DNA of 64,000 nucleotides, from the NCBI GenBank assembly GCA_965230335.1, contig CBDDKS010000006.1, forward strand, positions 434,001 through 498,000. The letters run 5' to 3'. The stretch is from CBDDKS01 sp965230335. GTDB taxonomy: Bacteria; Pseudomonadota; Gammaproteobacteria; Enterobacterales; Kangiellaceae. Positions 27,798 to 37,614 of the stretch are shown here, piece after piece. The position numbers and the translations under genes were made by a program. A model generated the notes under the pieces. That model saw nothing but the letters and a program-made list of their open reading frames with translations. It had not been told where the DNA came from and made no database searches. The number at the start of each line of letters is the position of its first letter. The first letter of the stretch is position 1.

Positions 27798-29663
27798 ATG
27801 AAAAGACATTCTTTTCGAGGTTTTTTCATCGTGATGTTGATCATGATGGTGTTGTCCAGTTGTGACAAATCAAGAATTAAACCTCAGGATATAACAATAA
27901 AAGATGTTCAGTCATTCCTTGATTTGGCAAAAATCAGCCCTGAGCCAGAAAAAAGTGAACACCTGTTATCTGCCAGCGCACTTTTGATACAACAGACACA
28001 CTTTCTAAAAGCCCAGGATGTTCTGTCACGTATTAATCCCGATTACCTCAGTGATCTGCAACGCGATGACTATTATCTATACTATGGCCAGACATTACAG
28101 GCTCTGCAACAAACCAAGGCCGCTTTCTCTTTATTAGATAAAATACAATACCCCGAACAACACAGCATCGAATGGCAAATCAGCTATCGAAAAACCTTAT
28201 CCCTGGTTTATCTTGATCAAAATAATTATTACGAAGCGGCAAAAATAAGAATTGAATTAGAAGATTTATTATTAGATGCGGAAGATGTTGCCAATAACCA
28301 TCAGTTTATCTGGCAGGCATTAGGTCAAATTGAAACCGACTTTCTCGATATTTATCGTAACGATTTTAACGATGCCACCATTAATGGCTGGCTGGAAGTG
28401 GTTGAACTCACCAAAGCCTATCGTTTAGAGCCCGATAAACTGGTTTCTGCTTTTGAACTTTGGCGTCAAAGATACCCTTCTCACCCTGCCAATTTACAAA
28501 CACCGCCTGAATTGGAAGGCATCATTAAAGCAACAACCTATCAACCCAAACGTATTGCTTTATTACTCCCTCTCTCAGGAAAACTATCTAACCGGGGACG
28601 CATGATACGTGATGGCTTTCTGGCAGCACATTACACACAACCCTGGTCACAGGATGTACCTCACATTAATTTATACGATACACATCGTTTTTCAGATATT
28701 GGCAGTGTGTATCATCAGGCGATATTAGATGGCGCCGAATTTATTGTCGGCCCACTAACAAAAAGTGCATTATCTGGTATTGCTGCATTACCATCACGTA
28801 CTCACCCGATATTAGCGCTAAATCGTCTGGATTTAGAAAATACCGAAGAATTTACACCTGAGTACTCTCTGAATGAACTGTATCAATTTGGTTTGCCTCG
28901 TGAAGATGAAGCCAAACAAATTGCTCTTCATGCCATCGAAAAAGGACAAACACAAGCTTTGGTTCTGGTTCCCAACAGTAAAGGTGGCGAACATATTGCA
29001 AAAACCTTTTCTGAAACTTTTGAATCATTAGAGGGCAAAATCAATGAAGTCAAATATTTTGACAGTCCCAAAGAATTGAAAAATATTGTTCGTGATTTAT
29101 TGAATATATCCCGCAGTGATGCAAGAAAAATCGCTTTGGAAAATCAACTGGGGCAGGAGATATTTTTTGTACAACGTCGCAGACAAGATGTTGATATGAT
29201 TTTTTTAAGTGCCTCTCCTGAGGATGCGCGACAAATTAAACCTTTCTTTAATTTTTTCTTTGCACAGGATTTACCTGTGTATGCCATTTCATCCATTAAC
29301 GATGGCAGCAAGAATATTCATCTGAATGCTGATTTAAATGGCATTACCTTTACTGACAGCCCTTTTTTTATTAGCAATCAAACACCTCTCAAGGCATTAC
29401 GTGAACAACTCTCTCAGGATTTACCAAGTATCCACTCTCCATTTGGTCGTTTGTTTGCACTAGGTTTCGATGCCTATCAGATCATTCCTGAACTCAATAA
29501 ACTACAATCCTTTAATCAATATCAATTCCCAGGATTAACAGGCACTTTAATGGTTAATGAAAACGGCGTTATATCCAGAAAATTAAGTATCGCTAAATTT
29601 AAAGAAGGAAGTATTCATGAAATTATTTCAGAACAGGCATCGCCACAAGAAACCCATGAATAA
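27798..29663 (+). CDS. lpoA: Penicillin-binding protein activator LpoA
   Basis: An outer-membrane lipoprotein that stimulates PBP1a. Start at ATG 27798 (MKRHSFRGF) with an AGAGG site; the frame is open 30 bases further up. Lipobox LSSC (Cys22). The N-terminal TPR-like helical domain (about 40-230) is followed by the periplasmic-binding-protein-like domain (about 245-615): RIALLLPLSGKLSNRGRMIR, EFIVGPLTKSAL, ALNRLDLEN. 621 residues. First gene of lpoA-yraN-diaA-dolP. Confidence 0.93.
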   Translation: MKRHSFRGFFIVMLIMMVLSSCDKSRIKPQDITIKDVQSFLDLAKISPEPEKSEHLLSASALLIQQTHFLKAQDVLSRINPDYLSDLQRDDYYLYYGQTLQALQQTKAAFSLLDKIQYPEQHSIEWQISYRKTLSLVYLDQNNYYEAAKIRIELEDLLLDAEDVANNHQFIWQALGQIETDFLDIYRNDFNDATINGWLEVVELTKAYRLEPDKLVSAFELWRQRYPSHPANLQTPPELEGIIKATTYQPKRIALLLPLSGKLSNRGRMIRDGFLAAHYTQPWSQDVPHINLYDTHRFSDIGSVYHQAILDGAEFIVGPLTKSALSGIAALPSRTHPILALNRLDLENTEEFTPEYSLNELYQFGLPREDEAKQIALHAIEKGQTQALVLVPNSKGGEHIAKTFSETFESLEGKINEVKYFDSPKELKNIVRDLLNISRSDARKIALENQLGQEIFFVQRRRQDVDMIFLSASPEDARQIKPFFNFFFAQDLPVYAISSINDGSKNIHLNADLNGITFTDSPFFISNQTPLKALREQLSQDLPSIHSPFGRLFALGFDAYQIIPELNKLQSFNQYQFPGLTGTLMVNENGVISRKLSIAKFKEGSIHEIISEQASPQETHE

Positions 29664-30036
29664 TACAGTTGCCAATGATTTTTTGGTCAGCCCTTCACAA
29701 AAGACAGGGCATTTAAAAGAAAAACTGGCTCTGCAATACTTAACAACACAAGGCCTAGTATTGCTTGAAAGTAACTACAGAACCAAAACGGGTGAAATTG
29801 ATCTGATTATGAAGCATAACAATCACCTGGTGTTTGTTGAAGTTCGCTATCGTCGTTCTTCAGCTTATGGAGGAAGCGAAGAAAGCATCACCTTGCAAAA
29901 ACAAAAAAAACTGATTCGTACAGCTCAATACTATTTAAGCCAACATCGATGTCATGACCAATACGCTTGTCGATTTGATGTTATTTCATTGAATCATTCT
30001 GAGATCAACTGGATACCCAACGCATTTACCTGTTAA
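29656..30036 (+). CDS. yraN: YraN family protein (UPF0102)
   Basis: 126 residues from ATG 29656, which overlaps the lpoA stop by 8 bases; an ATG at 29617 inside lpoA is unlikely. The endonuclease-like core is visible: ESNYRTKTGEIDLIMKHNN, VFVEVRYRRS and RTAQYYL, matching UPF0102 (restriction-endonuclease-like fold). Function unknown. Same order as in E. coli. Confidence 0.9.
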   Translation: MNNTVANDFLVSPSQKTGHLKEKLALQYLTTQGLVLLESNYRTKTGEIDLIMKHNNHLVFVEVRYRRSSAYGGSEESITLQKQKKLIRTAQYYLSQHRCHDQYACRFDVISLNHSEINWIPNAFTC

Positions 30037-30039
30037 ATA

Positions 30040-30627
30040 ATGATTGAACGTATTAAAAATATATTTAGTGAAAGTATACAAACCAAAATCGCTGCAGCTG
30101 ATGCACTACCTGAAGCCATTGAAAAAGCCGGACAATTATTAGTGCAATGTTTAATTGGTGATGGCAATATTATTTGCTGTGGCAACGGGCGCTCTGCAGC
30201 TAATGCCGAACATTTTACAACCAATATGATTCATCGTTTTGATAAAGAAAGACCTGGGTTGCCGGCCATTTGTCTTTCATCTGATGCCTGCACATTGACG
30301 GCATTGAACTCTGAATTTAACTACGAAGAATTGTTTTCCAAGCAATTTAAAGTGTTTGCCAAACCTAATGATGTGTTATTGATTTTTTCAGAAAGTGGCT
30401 CTTCATCCAATATTATTCACCTTGCTCAAACAGCTCTGGCTAAAAGAACCAACATTATTGCTGTCACTGGAAAAGATGGTGGAACACTGGGTGAATTGAT
30501 TGGAGAAAATAATGTAGAGTTAAGAGCTCCTTCTTACTCCATAGCCCGCATTCATGAAACCCACCTGCTTATTTTACATTGTTTATGTGATTTTATTGAT
30601 AATAGTTTATTTGGAGAGCAGATTTAA
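30040..30627 (+). CDS. diaA: SIS-domain protein DiaA
   Basis: 195 residues with a phosphosugar-isomerase (SIS) domain: IICCGNGRSAANAEHF, LLIFSESGSSSNI and NIIAVTGKDGGTLGELIG. The position after yraN and before dolP identifies it as DiaA, which binds DnaA and helps time initiation of replication, rather than GmhA, its paralogue in heptose synthesis. Four bases after yraN. Confidence 0.85.
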   Translation: MIERIKNIFSESIQTKIAAADALPEAIEKAGQLLVQCLIGDGNIICCGNGRSAANAEHFTTNMIHRFDKERPGLPAICLSSDACTLTALNSEFNYEELFSKQFKVFAKPNDVLLIFSESGSSSNIIHLAQTALAKRTNIIAVTGKDGGTLGELIGENNVELRAPSYSIARIHETHLLILHCLCDFIDNSLFGEQI

Positions 30628-31199
30628 TGTTGATACATAAAACGCTTGTAGTATTGAGTCTTTTTTTATTGTTATCCTGTAGTCATACCTCTCAGGATCA
30701 AACCAAGCGTTCTATTGGCACATTAATAGAAGATGAAAATATTGAATTAGATACCTTAAAAAAAATATTTAAACAAGATAAAACCTGGAAAAAAAGCCGT
30801 ATAGAAGTCGTGAGCTTTAATAAAACATTACTCCTTGTTGGTCAGGCACCCACTCGGAAAATGAAGCAACAGGCCGGTGTTATCGCTTCTAAAATGCCAT
30901 CTATCAAAAAACTACATAATGCCATTAAAGTCTCTGCACCTATTCCAACGGTTAAAGTCTGGAATGATACCGCACTTTTTTTAAAAATTCGCACAGCATT
31001 GTTTAGTGAAAAAAACTATGACTCATCTAAAGTCAAAGTCGTTGTTGAAAACAGCGAAGTATTTTTAATGGGGTTATTAACTCAAAAGGAAGCACAGTTG
31101 GCCACTCACATCACCAGAAATATTTCTGGTGTCAGCAAAGTCATTCAACTGTTTGAAATCATCCCGGATGATACAAGTAATTCATCAGAATCTGATTGA
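30627..31199 (+). CDS. dolP: BON-domain outer membrane lipoprotein DolP (YraP)
   Basis: 190 residues. Signal peptide with lipobox LLSC (Cys18). Two BON domains (about 40-115 and 120-185): SRIEVVSFNKTLLLVGQAPT and SSKVKVVVENSEVFLMGLLT, each with the family's strand-loop-strand pattern. DolP binds anionic phospholipid at the division site and keeps the outer membrane intact. The ATG overlaps the diaA stop by one base. Confidence 0.9.
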   Translation: MLIHKTLVVLSLFLLLSCSHTSQDQTKRSIGTLIEDENIELDTLKKIFKQDKTWKKSRIEVVSFNKTLLLVGQAPTRKMKQQAGVIASKMPSIKKLHNAIKVSAPIPTVKVWNDTALFLKIRTALFSEKNYDSSKVKVVVENSEVFLMGLLTQKEAQLATHITRNISGVSKVIQLFEIIPDDTSNSSESD

Positions 31200-31226
31200 C
31201 ATGAACTCGGGATAAGAGATATATTT

Positions 31227-31691
31227 TTATTGACACTTCTCACAAATACCGTGTAATTCCAACTGCTGACTCTTCAATAAAAAACCAATGCTTTTCACAT
31301 TTTTAACTAACTCGTCTACAGTTTCCTTTTTAATACTGATTTCATACACACTGTGACAGCTCTCACAAATCAGAAATTGTGGCACTTCGTGATCATGCTG
31401 GCAGATAATATGAGAACAGGCAACATATTTATTGGTTAATGCCAGTTTATGCACCAAATTTTCTTCCATTAAAAAATTTAACATGCGATAAACAGACATA
31501 GCCGGAATGGATTGATGAAACCTGTCTTTGTAATGTTCAGTAATTTCATAGGCCGACAAAGGAATATCTGAACTCAATAAGACAATGAGTACTTTTTTTC
31601 GTTTATCCGTTAATTTAACGCCCGTTGATGCACACATTGCCTCTGTTTTTTTGATAACTTTTTCTATGTCTTCACTGGAGATAGTATTCAT
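31227..31691 (-). CDS. Zur-like Fur-family regulator
   Basis: 154 residues with a Fur winged helix (DKRKKVLIVLLSSDIPLSAYEI, PAMSVYRMLNFLMEENLVHKLA) and a dimerisation domain with CSHIICQHDHEVPQFLICESC and GICEKCQ at the very end. The CxxC pairs hold structural zinc. The pattern fits Zur, the zinc-uptake repressor, more than Fur. It is downstream of a zinc-binding DUF2796 protein gene, spacing 15 bases. Confidence 0.85.
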   Translation of the reverse strand: MNTISSEDIEKVIKKTEAMCASTGVKLTDKRKKVLIVLLSSDIPLSAYEITEHYKDRFHQSIPAMSVYRMLNFLMEENLVHKLALTNKYVACSHIICQHDHEVPQFLICESCHSVYEISIKKETVDELVKNVKSIGFLLKSQQLELHGICEKCQ

Positions 31692-31706
31692 AATACAAAA
31701 AATATA

Positions 31707-32387
31707 TTAAAAACGGATAACCGGATCTTTTTTCAATGAGGTTTTACTACTCTGCTTTTTATTCATCACCCATTGTGAATGTACTTTATAAATACTTGAG
31801 TAATGTTTAAACAACACCAAAGTTACCGCTTCAAGTCCTTTGGGTTGATTGCAAACATAAAAATAAGTCACTCGAATATTATTATGAGATATTTTTTCAT
31901 ATTCATGATCTTTTTCTCCATGTTTATGATGATGATCTTCTTTTTTCCTGGTCTGTTTTTTATCTGCCTTAGGAAGGCCATCGAGAACCTTTGCATTGGA
32001 TAAATGGCAATCTCCACCTTTCAGTTGAATAATATTCTTTGATAAGCGAAGGTCATCTGACACTTTTTTTATAATATCTTTTTGCTTTTGTGTTTTTGGA
32101 ATACCTTCAAAACCAAAAAAATTACCAGCGGCAGAATCCATTTCAATACTGAGCTGATTTTTATCCATCGCCATATTGATATGCACTTCTCCATGAACAT
32201 GAGGCGCATGATGCTCATGATGATCGTGATGATCGTGATGTTCATCTTGGCAATAAGCAGGGGAATTATGAACTGCCAGTTTTTCTGGCAAAACAGCGAA
32301 AACCACTGCCTGATACAAAAAAGTCATGAATACCAGACTGATTTTTATAGGGTGCGTTCTTTTTAATCTTCTTATCATTAAATACAT
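31707..32387 (-). CDS. Histidine-rich DUF2796 protein, probable periplasmic zinc binder
   Basis: 226 residues. A signal peptide (about 1-32) is followed by a His/Asp-rich stretch (EHHDHHDHHEHHAPHVHGEV) and the DUF2796 core MAMDKNQLSIEMDSAAGNFFGFEG. A second His-rich loop (EDHHHKHGEKDHEYE, about 153-167) follows. DUF2796 includes Vibrio ZrgA, which works with an ABC transporter in zinc uptake. The start at 32387 has GAGGT five bases upstream. It is in an operon with the Zur-like regulator, suggesting zinc control, but no transporter gene is adjacent. Confidence 0.82.
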   Translation of the reverse strand: MYLMIRRLKRTHPIKISLVFMTFLYQAVVFAVLPEKLAVHNSPAYCQDEHHDHHDHHEHHAPHVHGEVHINMAMDKNQLSIEMDSAAGNFFGFEGIPKTQKQKDIIKKVSDDLRLSKNIIQLKGGDCHLSNAKVLDGLPKADKKQTRKKEDHHHKHGEKDHEYEKISHNNIRVTYFYVCNQPKGLEAVTLVLFKHYSSIYKVHSQWVMNKKQSSKTSLKKDPVIRF

Positions 32388-32751
32388 GCTTACCTCAGTA
32401 TCAAATGGTTGCTTAAATTCAATTTATGGTCATTTAAACCAACGTCATAACATCTGGAATAAGCCCATTGAAAAACACATCGATAGGGCAAACTCTCTAA
32501 AGAGACAGTCTACCCCAGGTGAATTCGTTTAAACCAGCCTTTTTTGTTACAAAATTTGCTATATAGCCCTATTTGTCAAAGAGCTCTATTTGCCAAAGAA
32601 CTCTATCGACAGAAAACCTCATTTATCAGTGAGACCGACTCTTTCATATTTTCCATCGGTAAGATATCGATAAAACGAGTATCATCCATCTCTCGAATTT
32701 TAGAAAGGCTTTAGGTACAATGTCGGGTTTTGTAAATAACTGATATAGAAT
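32388..32751. other. Intergenic region between DUF2796 gene and prfB
   Basis: 364 bases between divergent genes. It contains a short imperfect tandem repeat at about 32569-32602 (CTATTTGTCAAAGAGCT / CTATTTGCCAAAGAACT). No coding frame, tRNA or clear operator recognised; the DUF2796/zur promoter and prfB promoter should be here. Confidence 0.4.
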
Positions 32752-33850
32752 ATGTTTGAAATTAACCCAATACGTGAAAAAATAAAAGATTTATCGGCCC
32801 GTCAAATTGCTCTTAGGGGGTATCTTTGACTACGAAACAAAGTCTGAACGCCTTGTTGAAGTAGAGCGTGAGCTGGAAACACCTGATGTATGGAATAATC
32901 CTGAACAGGCTCAGGCGCTCGGTAAAGAAAAATCATCATTGGAAGCCACTGTATCTCGTTTAAAGACTTTGGATCAGGGGCTCGCTGATGTGGAAACCCT
33001 GTTGGAACTGGCATTAGAAGAAAATGATGCAGACAGTATTGAAGAAGTTGAAAGAGAATTGGCTGATCTTGAGTCCATTATTGTTGAATTGGAGTTTCAA
33101 CGTATGTTCTCCGGTCAGTCAGACCAATCCTCCTGCTACCTTGATATTCAATCTGGCTCAGGCGGAACAGAAGCTCAGGATTGGGCAGAAATGCTTTTGC
33201 GCATGTATTTACGCTGGTGTGAACAACACAACTTCAAAACCATACTTACCGAATGTTCTCCAGGTGATGTCGCTGGTATAAAAAGTGCGACTATTTTTGT
33301 TGAAGGTGACTATGCCTTTGGATGGCTGAGAACAGAAACGGGAGTTCATCGTCTGGTGAGAAAGTCCCCTTTTGATTCAGGTAATCGCCGCCATACATCG
33401 TTTGCCTCGGTTTTTGCTTATCCTGATGTGGATGACAATATTGAAATCGATATTAATCCGGCCGATTTACGCATCGATACTTACCGTGCCAGTGGTGCCG
33501 GGGGGCAGCACGTCAATCGAACAGATTCTGCTGTGCGTATTACTCATAACCCCAGTGGTATTGTGGTACAGTGTCAGAATGATCGTTCGCAGCATAAAAA
33601 TAAAGCACAGGCCATGAAGCAGCTAAAAGCCAAATTACTGGAAGCTGAAATACAAAAACAGAACGAAGAAAAGCAAGTCATGGAAGATGGCAAATCAGAT
33701 ATTGGCTGGGGCAGTCAGATTCGTTCTTATATTTTAGATGATGCCAGAATTAAAGATCTCCGTACCGGTGTAGAAAACCGTAATACCCAAGCGGTTCTCG
33801 ATGGCGCTCTTGATCCTTTTATTGAAGCCAGTTTAAAAGCAGGTTTATAA
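32752..33850 (+). CDS. prfB: Peptide chain release factor 2 (programmed +1 frameshift)
   Basis: RF2 ends translation at UGA and UAA. ATG at 32752; 25 codons run to an in-frame TGA at 32827-32829, and the frame continues at +1 from 32828, so the gene is join(32752..32826,32828..33850), about 365 residues, the E. coli length. Motifs: the SPF anticodon tripeptide ([11 protein letters not shown]) and [16 protein letters not shown] (GGQ). The frameshift is autoregulatory. lysS follows, the usual prfB-lysS pair. Confidence 0.97.
32814..32830 (+). promoter_or_regulatory. prfB programmed frameshift site
   Basis: AGGGGG-TAT-CTT-TGA-C: an internal Shine-Dalgarno-like AGGGGG three bases before the slippery CTT-T, a UGA stop, and a C after it. 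This is the universal bacterial RF2 +1 frameshift signal; when RF2 is scarce the ribosome shifts. Confidence 0.97.
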
Positions 33851-33952
33851 ATGCCAATACACTGTTTAATAAGACCGTTTAATAAAAGACTACTTAATGA
33901 AACAATACTCTTTAATCAGACCGTCAATAAGACCATTTAATGAGACAATGTC
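33851..33952 (+). repeat. Imperfect AT-rich repeats before lysS
   Basis: The spacer between prfB and lysS has several copies of a motif near AATAAGACCGTTTAAT (for example at 33870, 33912 and 33930 approximately) with variable spacing. Origin unknown; no hairpin of note. Confidence 0.4.
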
Positions 33953-35575
33953 ATGAATCACTCAAATAACGACAGCAGCAGTCAAAGTAATAACAATCAT
34001 CAAAGTAACGACAACAGTCATCAAAACAACAGTTCATCTGAGACTCAAACTCATGATATCAAGGATAACCAACTGATTGCTGAAAGAAAGTCAAAGCTGA
34101 CTCAAATACGTCAATCATGTCCTTCCAATGCACACCCCAATCATTTTAGAAAAGAAGATGCCTGTGCCGAATTACAAAGTCAGTATTCAGATTTATCGAA
34201 AGAAGCCTTGTTAGAAAAAAATATTATCGTCAGTGTTGCTGGTCGTATCATGGCAAAACGAGGTCCTTTTTATGTCATTCAGGATGTGAGTGGAAAAATT
34301 CAAACCTATGCTCATAAAGAGGTACAAAAGGATATCAAATCCCGCTGGGGTGAGTTGGACTTGGGTGATATTATTGGCGTGAAAGGTCAACTCAAGCTTT
34401 CAGGCAAAGGTGATCTCTATGTCAATATGGAAGATTATGTTTTACTCACTAAATCCTTGCGTCCCTTACCTGATAAATATTCTGGTTTACGTGATCAGGA
34501 AAGTCGCTATCGACAAAGATATGTTGATCTCATCATTAATGAAGAAACTCGTCAGACTTTTCTTGTGCGTACCAAGGTTATTGATGGTATTCGTCGTTAT
34601 TTAAATGAACGCAATTTTCTGGAAGTTGAAACCCCCATGCTTCAGGTTATTCCTGGCGGTGCAACAGCCAAGCCTTTTATTACTCATCATAATGCCATGG
34701 ATATTGAAATGTATCTGCGTATTGCACCCGAACTTTATTTAAAACGCCTTATTGTTGGTGGGCTTGAACGGGTTTTTGAAATAAATCGTAATTTCCGTAA
34801 CGAAGGTTTATCGACCCGGCACAATCCAGAATTCACTATGCTGGAGTTTTATCATGCCTATGCTGATTATCATGATTTAATGGACCTTACAGAAGACATG
34901 CTCAAAACCATTACTCAGGATATTTTAGGCACGACGAAAGTCACTAATACCACTCGTAATCAAGACAACGAAGTGGTTGATACCATCGTGTATGATTTTG
35001 GTCAACCTTTTGTCCGAATCAGCATGACAGAAGCTGTTTTAAATAATAATCCTCAATTTGAGGCGGATATTTTCAAACATCCAGAAGACAATATTGACAC
35101 ATTGACCCAGTATGCACAATCTGTTGGTATTGTTATTCCAGAAAAAGCTATTTGGGGTGCCGGAAAACTCATCACAGAAATTTTTGAAGCTACTGTCGAA
35201 GAAACTTTAATTCAACCCACATTTATTACCGAATATCCCTGGGAAGTATCGCCGTTAGCTCGAAGAAATGATGACAATCCTTTTATCACTGACCGGTTTG
35301 AGTTTTTTGTCGGTGGTAGAGAAATCGCCAATGGCTTTTCAGAACTCAATGATGCAGAAGATCAGGCTGAAAGATTTCATCGACAAGTGGCAGAACTCAA
35401 TACCGGCGATGAAGAAGCCATGCATTTTGATGACGACTATATTCGTGCTCTTGAATATGGTCTGCCACCAACTGCAGGAGAAGGTATCGGTATCGATCGT
35501 CTAGTCATGTTACTCACCGACTCACCGACTATTAAAGATGTCATTTTATTTCCTCATATGAAACCTGAAAAATAA
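33953..35575 (+). CDS. lysS: Lysyl-tRNA synthetase, class II
   Basis: 540 residues, about 35 more than E. coli LysS. The extra is an N-terminal Ser/Asn/Gln/His-rich stretch (residues 1-38). Then the OB-fold anticodon-binding domain (about 90-190) and class II core: motif 2 [19 protein letters not shown], motif 3 [12 protein letters not shown]. Charges tRNA-Lys. Downstream of prfB; a membrane protein gene follows 10 bases later. Confidence 0.95.
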   Translation: MNHSNNDSSSQSNNNHQSNDNSHQNNSSSETQTHDIKDNQLIAERKSKLTQIRQSCPSNAHPNHFRKEDACAELQSQYSDLSKEALLEKNIIVSVAGRIMAKRGPFYVIQDVSGKIQTYAHKEVQKDIKSRWGELDLGDIIGVKGQLKLSGKGDLYVNMEDYVLLTKSLRPLPDKYSGLRDQESRYRQRYVDLIINEETRQTFLVRTKVIDGIRRYLNERNFLEVETPMLQVIPGGATAKPFITHHNAMDIEMYLRIAPELYLKRLIVGGLERVFEINRNFRNEGLSTRHNPEFTMLEFYHAYADYHDLMDLTEDMLKTITQDILGTTKVTNTTRNQDNEVVDTIVYDFGQPFVRISMTEAVLNNNPQFEADIFKHPEDNIDTLTQYAQSVGIVIPEKAIWGAGKLITEIFEATVEETLIQPTFITEYPWEVSPLARRNDDNPFITDRFEFFVGGREIANGFSELNDAEDQAERFHRQVAELNTGDEEAMHFDDDYIRALEYGLPPTAGEGIGIDRLVMLLTDSPTIKDVILFPHMKPEK

Positions 35576-35585
35576 ACTATCTGAT

Positions 35586-36008
35586 ATGTCTCATACAAAG
35601 CAAACACCACCCTCAGTCATTCAATGGATCCATCGTTTGAATGCTTTAGCCATTATTTATAGTGGTTTATCCTTATATTTTATTGCTACAAATGAACAAC
35701 AAACCCTTCATTTTTTCTTTATTTATACCTTAATGACATCGGGACTGATTTTCTTTCATCTCATTTTTACACTACGTTTGAAATCAGGTTTAGGCTTTTG
35801 TCATGTTTTGCTTTATGCTTTGGCATTGATGCAGGGCCTTAAAATTTTTCTATCCGTCAGTAGTTTGGCAACACTTTCCGGCTTTGTTTCCAGCTTACTC
35901 AGTGCCATACTTATTTTTTACCTGTTAGGGCTCAAGGGTTTTTTAAAATCAAAACACGGCTTAACTTATTTTAGGGTGAATGAATCATTAGCAGAGTGCA
36001 ATGAGTGA
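35586..36008 (+). CDS. Small multi-pass membrane protein of unknown function
   Basis: 140 residues with about four transmembrane helices (about 18-36, 45-63, 70-90, 98-118), a short cytoplasmic N-terminus and a polar tail. No motif I can name. It overlaps the CPBP protease gene by eight bases and follows lysS, suggesting they are cotranscribed. Confidence 0.7.
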   Translation: MSHTKQTPPSVIQWIHRLNALAIIYSGLSLYFIATNEQQTLHFFFIYTLMTSGLIFFHLIFTLRLKSGLGFCHVLLYALALMQGLKIFLSVSSLATLSGFVSSLLSAILIFYLLGLKGFLKSKHGLTYFRVNESLAECNE

Positions 36009-36699
36009 ACACACAACGCCACCCATTCCTCCATTTTGGTTTGCTTTTCTATTAGGGTTCCTGGTTTATTTTTTTCATTATATATTCCTTTCTCTGACTG
36101 TTTATTTTTCTTTAATACACCTATCTCCAATTCCTTTAGGCTATGGTGATCTGATCGCCTTTGTGACACTCATTACAGTACCTATTACATTAGGGTTACT
36201 GATAGTTATTCAAAAAAACATCTCTTATTATTATCCATTATCTTTTGAATTAAGATGGACTTCATTCTCTCAATTAATTTATGCTTTTTTTACTGTTATC
36301 CTCCTTTATTTTCTTTTTCAATTAGTTACACACTTATTAAACAAACCCTTAGTCCATCCCTTTGTCTCAGACATTCTTTCCAGTAATCAATATCCTGTTT
36401 TTTTATTCTTCGCTCTTGTTTTTTTTGGCCCTCTTTACGAAGAAATTCTATTTAGAGGATGGCTCCACACACTCTGGTCAAATACCTTTCTGGGCTATTC
36501 AGGCTCTATTTTTTTGACCAGTATTATCTGGGCAATAATTCATACACAATATGGCCTGTATGAATGGACGTTATTATTTATTTTTGGTGTTATTTTATCT
36601 CTTGCAAAAATATACAGCCGTTCATTACTCATCCCTTATTTTATGCATGCACTTTTTAATGCCCTTGTCTTTTTTCAAGGAATAACAATGAAGGGATAG
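36001..36699 (+). CDS. CPBP family intramembrane glutamic protease
   Basis: 232 residues with about six to eight membrane helices. FGPLYEEILFRGWLHTLWS holds the EExxxR motif, and SIIWAIIHTQYGLYEW and YFMHALFNALVFF hold the two histidine motifs of the CPBP (Abi, CAAX-protease-like) family. Active-site residues are intact. The substrate is unknown. It overlaps the small membrane protein gene. Confidence 0.85.
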   Translation: MSEHTTPPIPPFWFAFLLGFLVYFFHYIFLSLTVYFSLIHLSPIPLGYGDLIAFVTLITVPITLGLLIVIQKNISYYYPLSFELRWTSFSQLIYAFFTVILLYFLFQLVTHLLNKPLVHPFVSDILSSNQYPVFLFFALVFFGPLYEEILFRGWLHTLWSNTFLGYSGSIFLTSIIWAIIHTQYGLYEWTLLFIFGVILSLAKIYSRSLLIPYFMHALFNALVFFQGITMKG

Positions 36700-36769
36700 C
36701 GATGAGTTGATCTCGTGATGCATTCAGGTTACATTGCCACACATCACCTGTTTTATAATGATTGACCCG

Positions 36770-37588
36770 ATGAATATTCAACATTTCTTTGATCCTAAAA
36801 CCTTTACGTTAACTTATCTCGTTTATGATCCTGACAGTCTTGATGCGATTATTATTGATCCGGTACTCAACTATGATATGGAAACCAAGACTTACTCAAC
36901 AGAAAGCTTACAAGCCTTGTTAGGGGTCATTCAGTCCCATTCGCTCAATCCTTTAGCCATTATTGAAACCCATGTTCACGCTGATCATCTCAGCTCCAGT
37001 CAATGGATCAAAAAAGAATATCCGCAAATACAAATTATCGTTTCTGATGCTATTACACAAGTTCAACAAATCTTTAAAGATGAACAAGTATTAACTGCTT
37101 CATTTAACGCCAATGGTTCTCAATTTGATCACCTGGTAAAAGATAAAGATCGTTTTTCGGTAGGCTCCATATCCGTAGATGCTATCCACACTCCAGGACA
37201 TACACTGGCTTGTTGCAGCTACTTAATAGAAGATGTTGTCTTTGTTGGGGATACTTTGTTTATGCCCGACTCTGGCGTCGGTCGATGTGATTTTCCTGGT
37301 GGCAGTGCTGAAACCTTATTTCATTCCATACAAGAAAAACTTTATCGATTACCTGATGAAACCCGTGTCTTTGTGGGCCATGATTATCAGCCTAACGGTC
37401 GTCCTCTGGCGTTTGAAACAAGTATTAAAGAAGAAAAAGCGCACAATATCCATTTAAATGCCCAAACACAGAAAAATGAATTTATTGATTTTCGTACAAC
37501 ACGCGATCAAGAGTTATCACCCCCTAAATTATTAATACCCAGCTTAAAGGTTAATTTAAGTGCTGGTGACTACCAACAACTATCATAG
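36770..37588 (+). CDS. Metallo-beta-lactamase fold hydrolase, persulfide-dioxygenase-like
   Basis: Start taken at ATG 36770 (MNIQHFFDPKTFTLTYLV), giving 272 residues; ATG 36758 is an alternative. Motifs: THVHADHLSS (metal ligands), TPGHTLACCSY, FVGDTLFMPDSGVGRCDFPGG and VFVGHDYQPNGR. This set matches ETHE1/Blh-type MBL proteins, which bind iron and oxidise glutathione persulfide; glyoxalase II is the relative. Whether this one acts on persulfides is inference. Confidence 0.83.
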   Translation: MNIQHFFDPKTFTLTYLVYDPDSLDAIIIDPVLNYDMETKTYSTESLQALLGVIQSHSLNPLAIIETHVHADHLSSSQWIKKEYPQIQIIVSDAITQVQQIFKDEQVLTASFNANGSQFDHLVKDKDRFSVGSISVDAIHTPGHTLACCSYLIEDVVFVGDTLFMPDSGVGRCDFPGGSAETLFHSIQEKLYRLPDETRVFVGHDYQPNGRPLAFETSIKEEKAHNIHLNAQTQKNEFIDFRTTRDQELSPPKLLIPSLKVNLSAGDYQQLS

Positions 37589-37614
37589 ACGATAAACAGG
37601 CTCTAGATCCTGCA

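Noticed and set aside
32807..32827. prfB start at 32807 from the uninterrupted frame
   Set aside because: The programmed frameshift joins the ATG at 32752 to this frame and restores the normal length.
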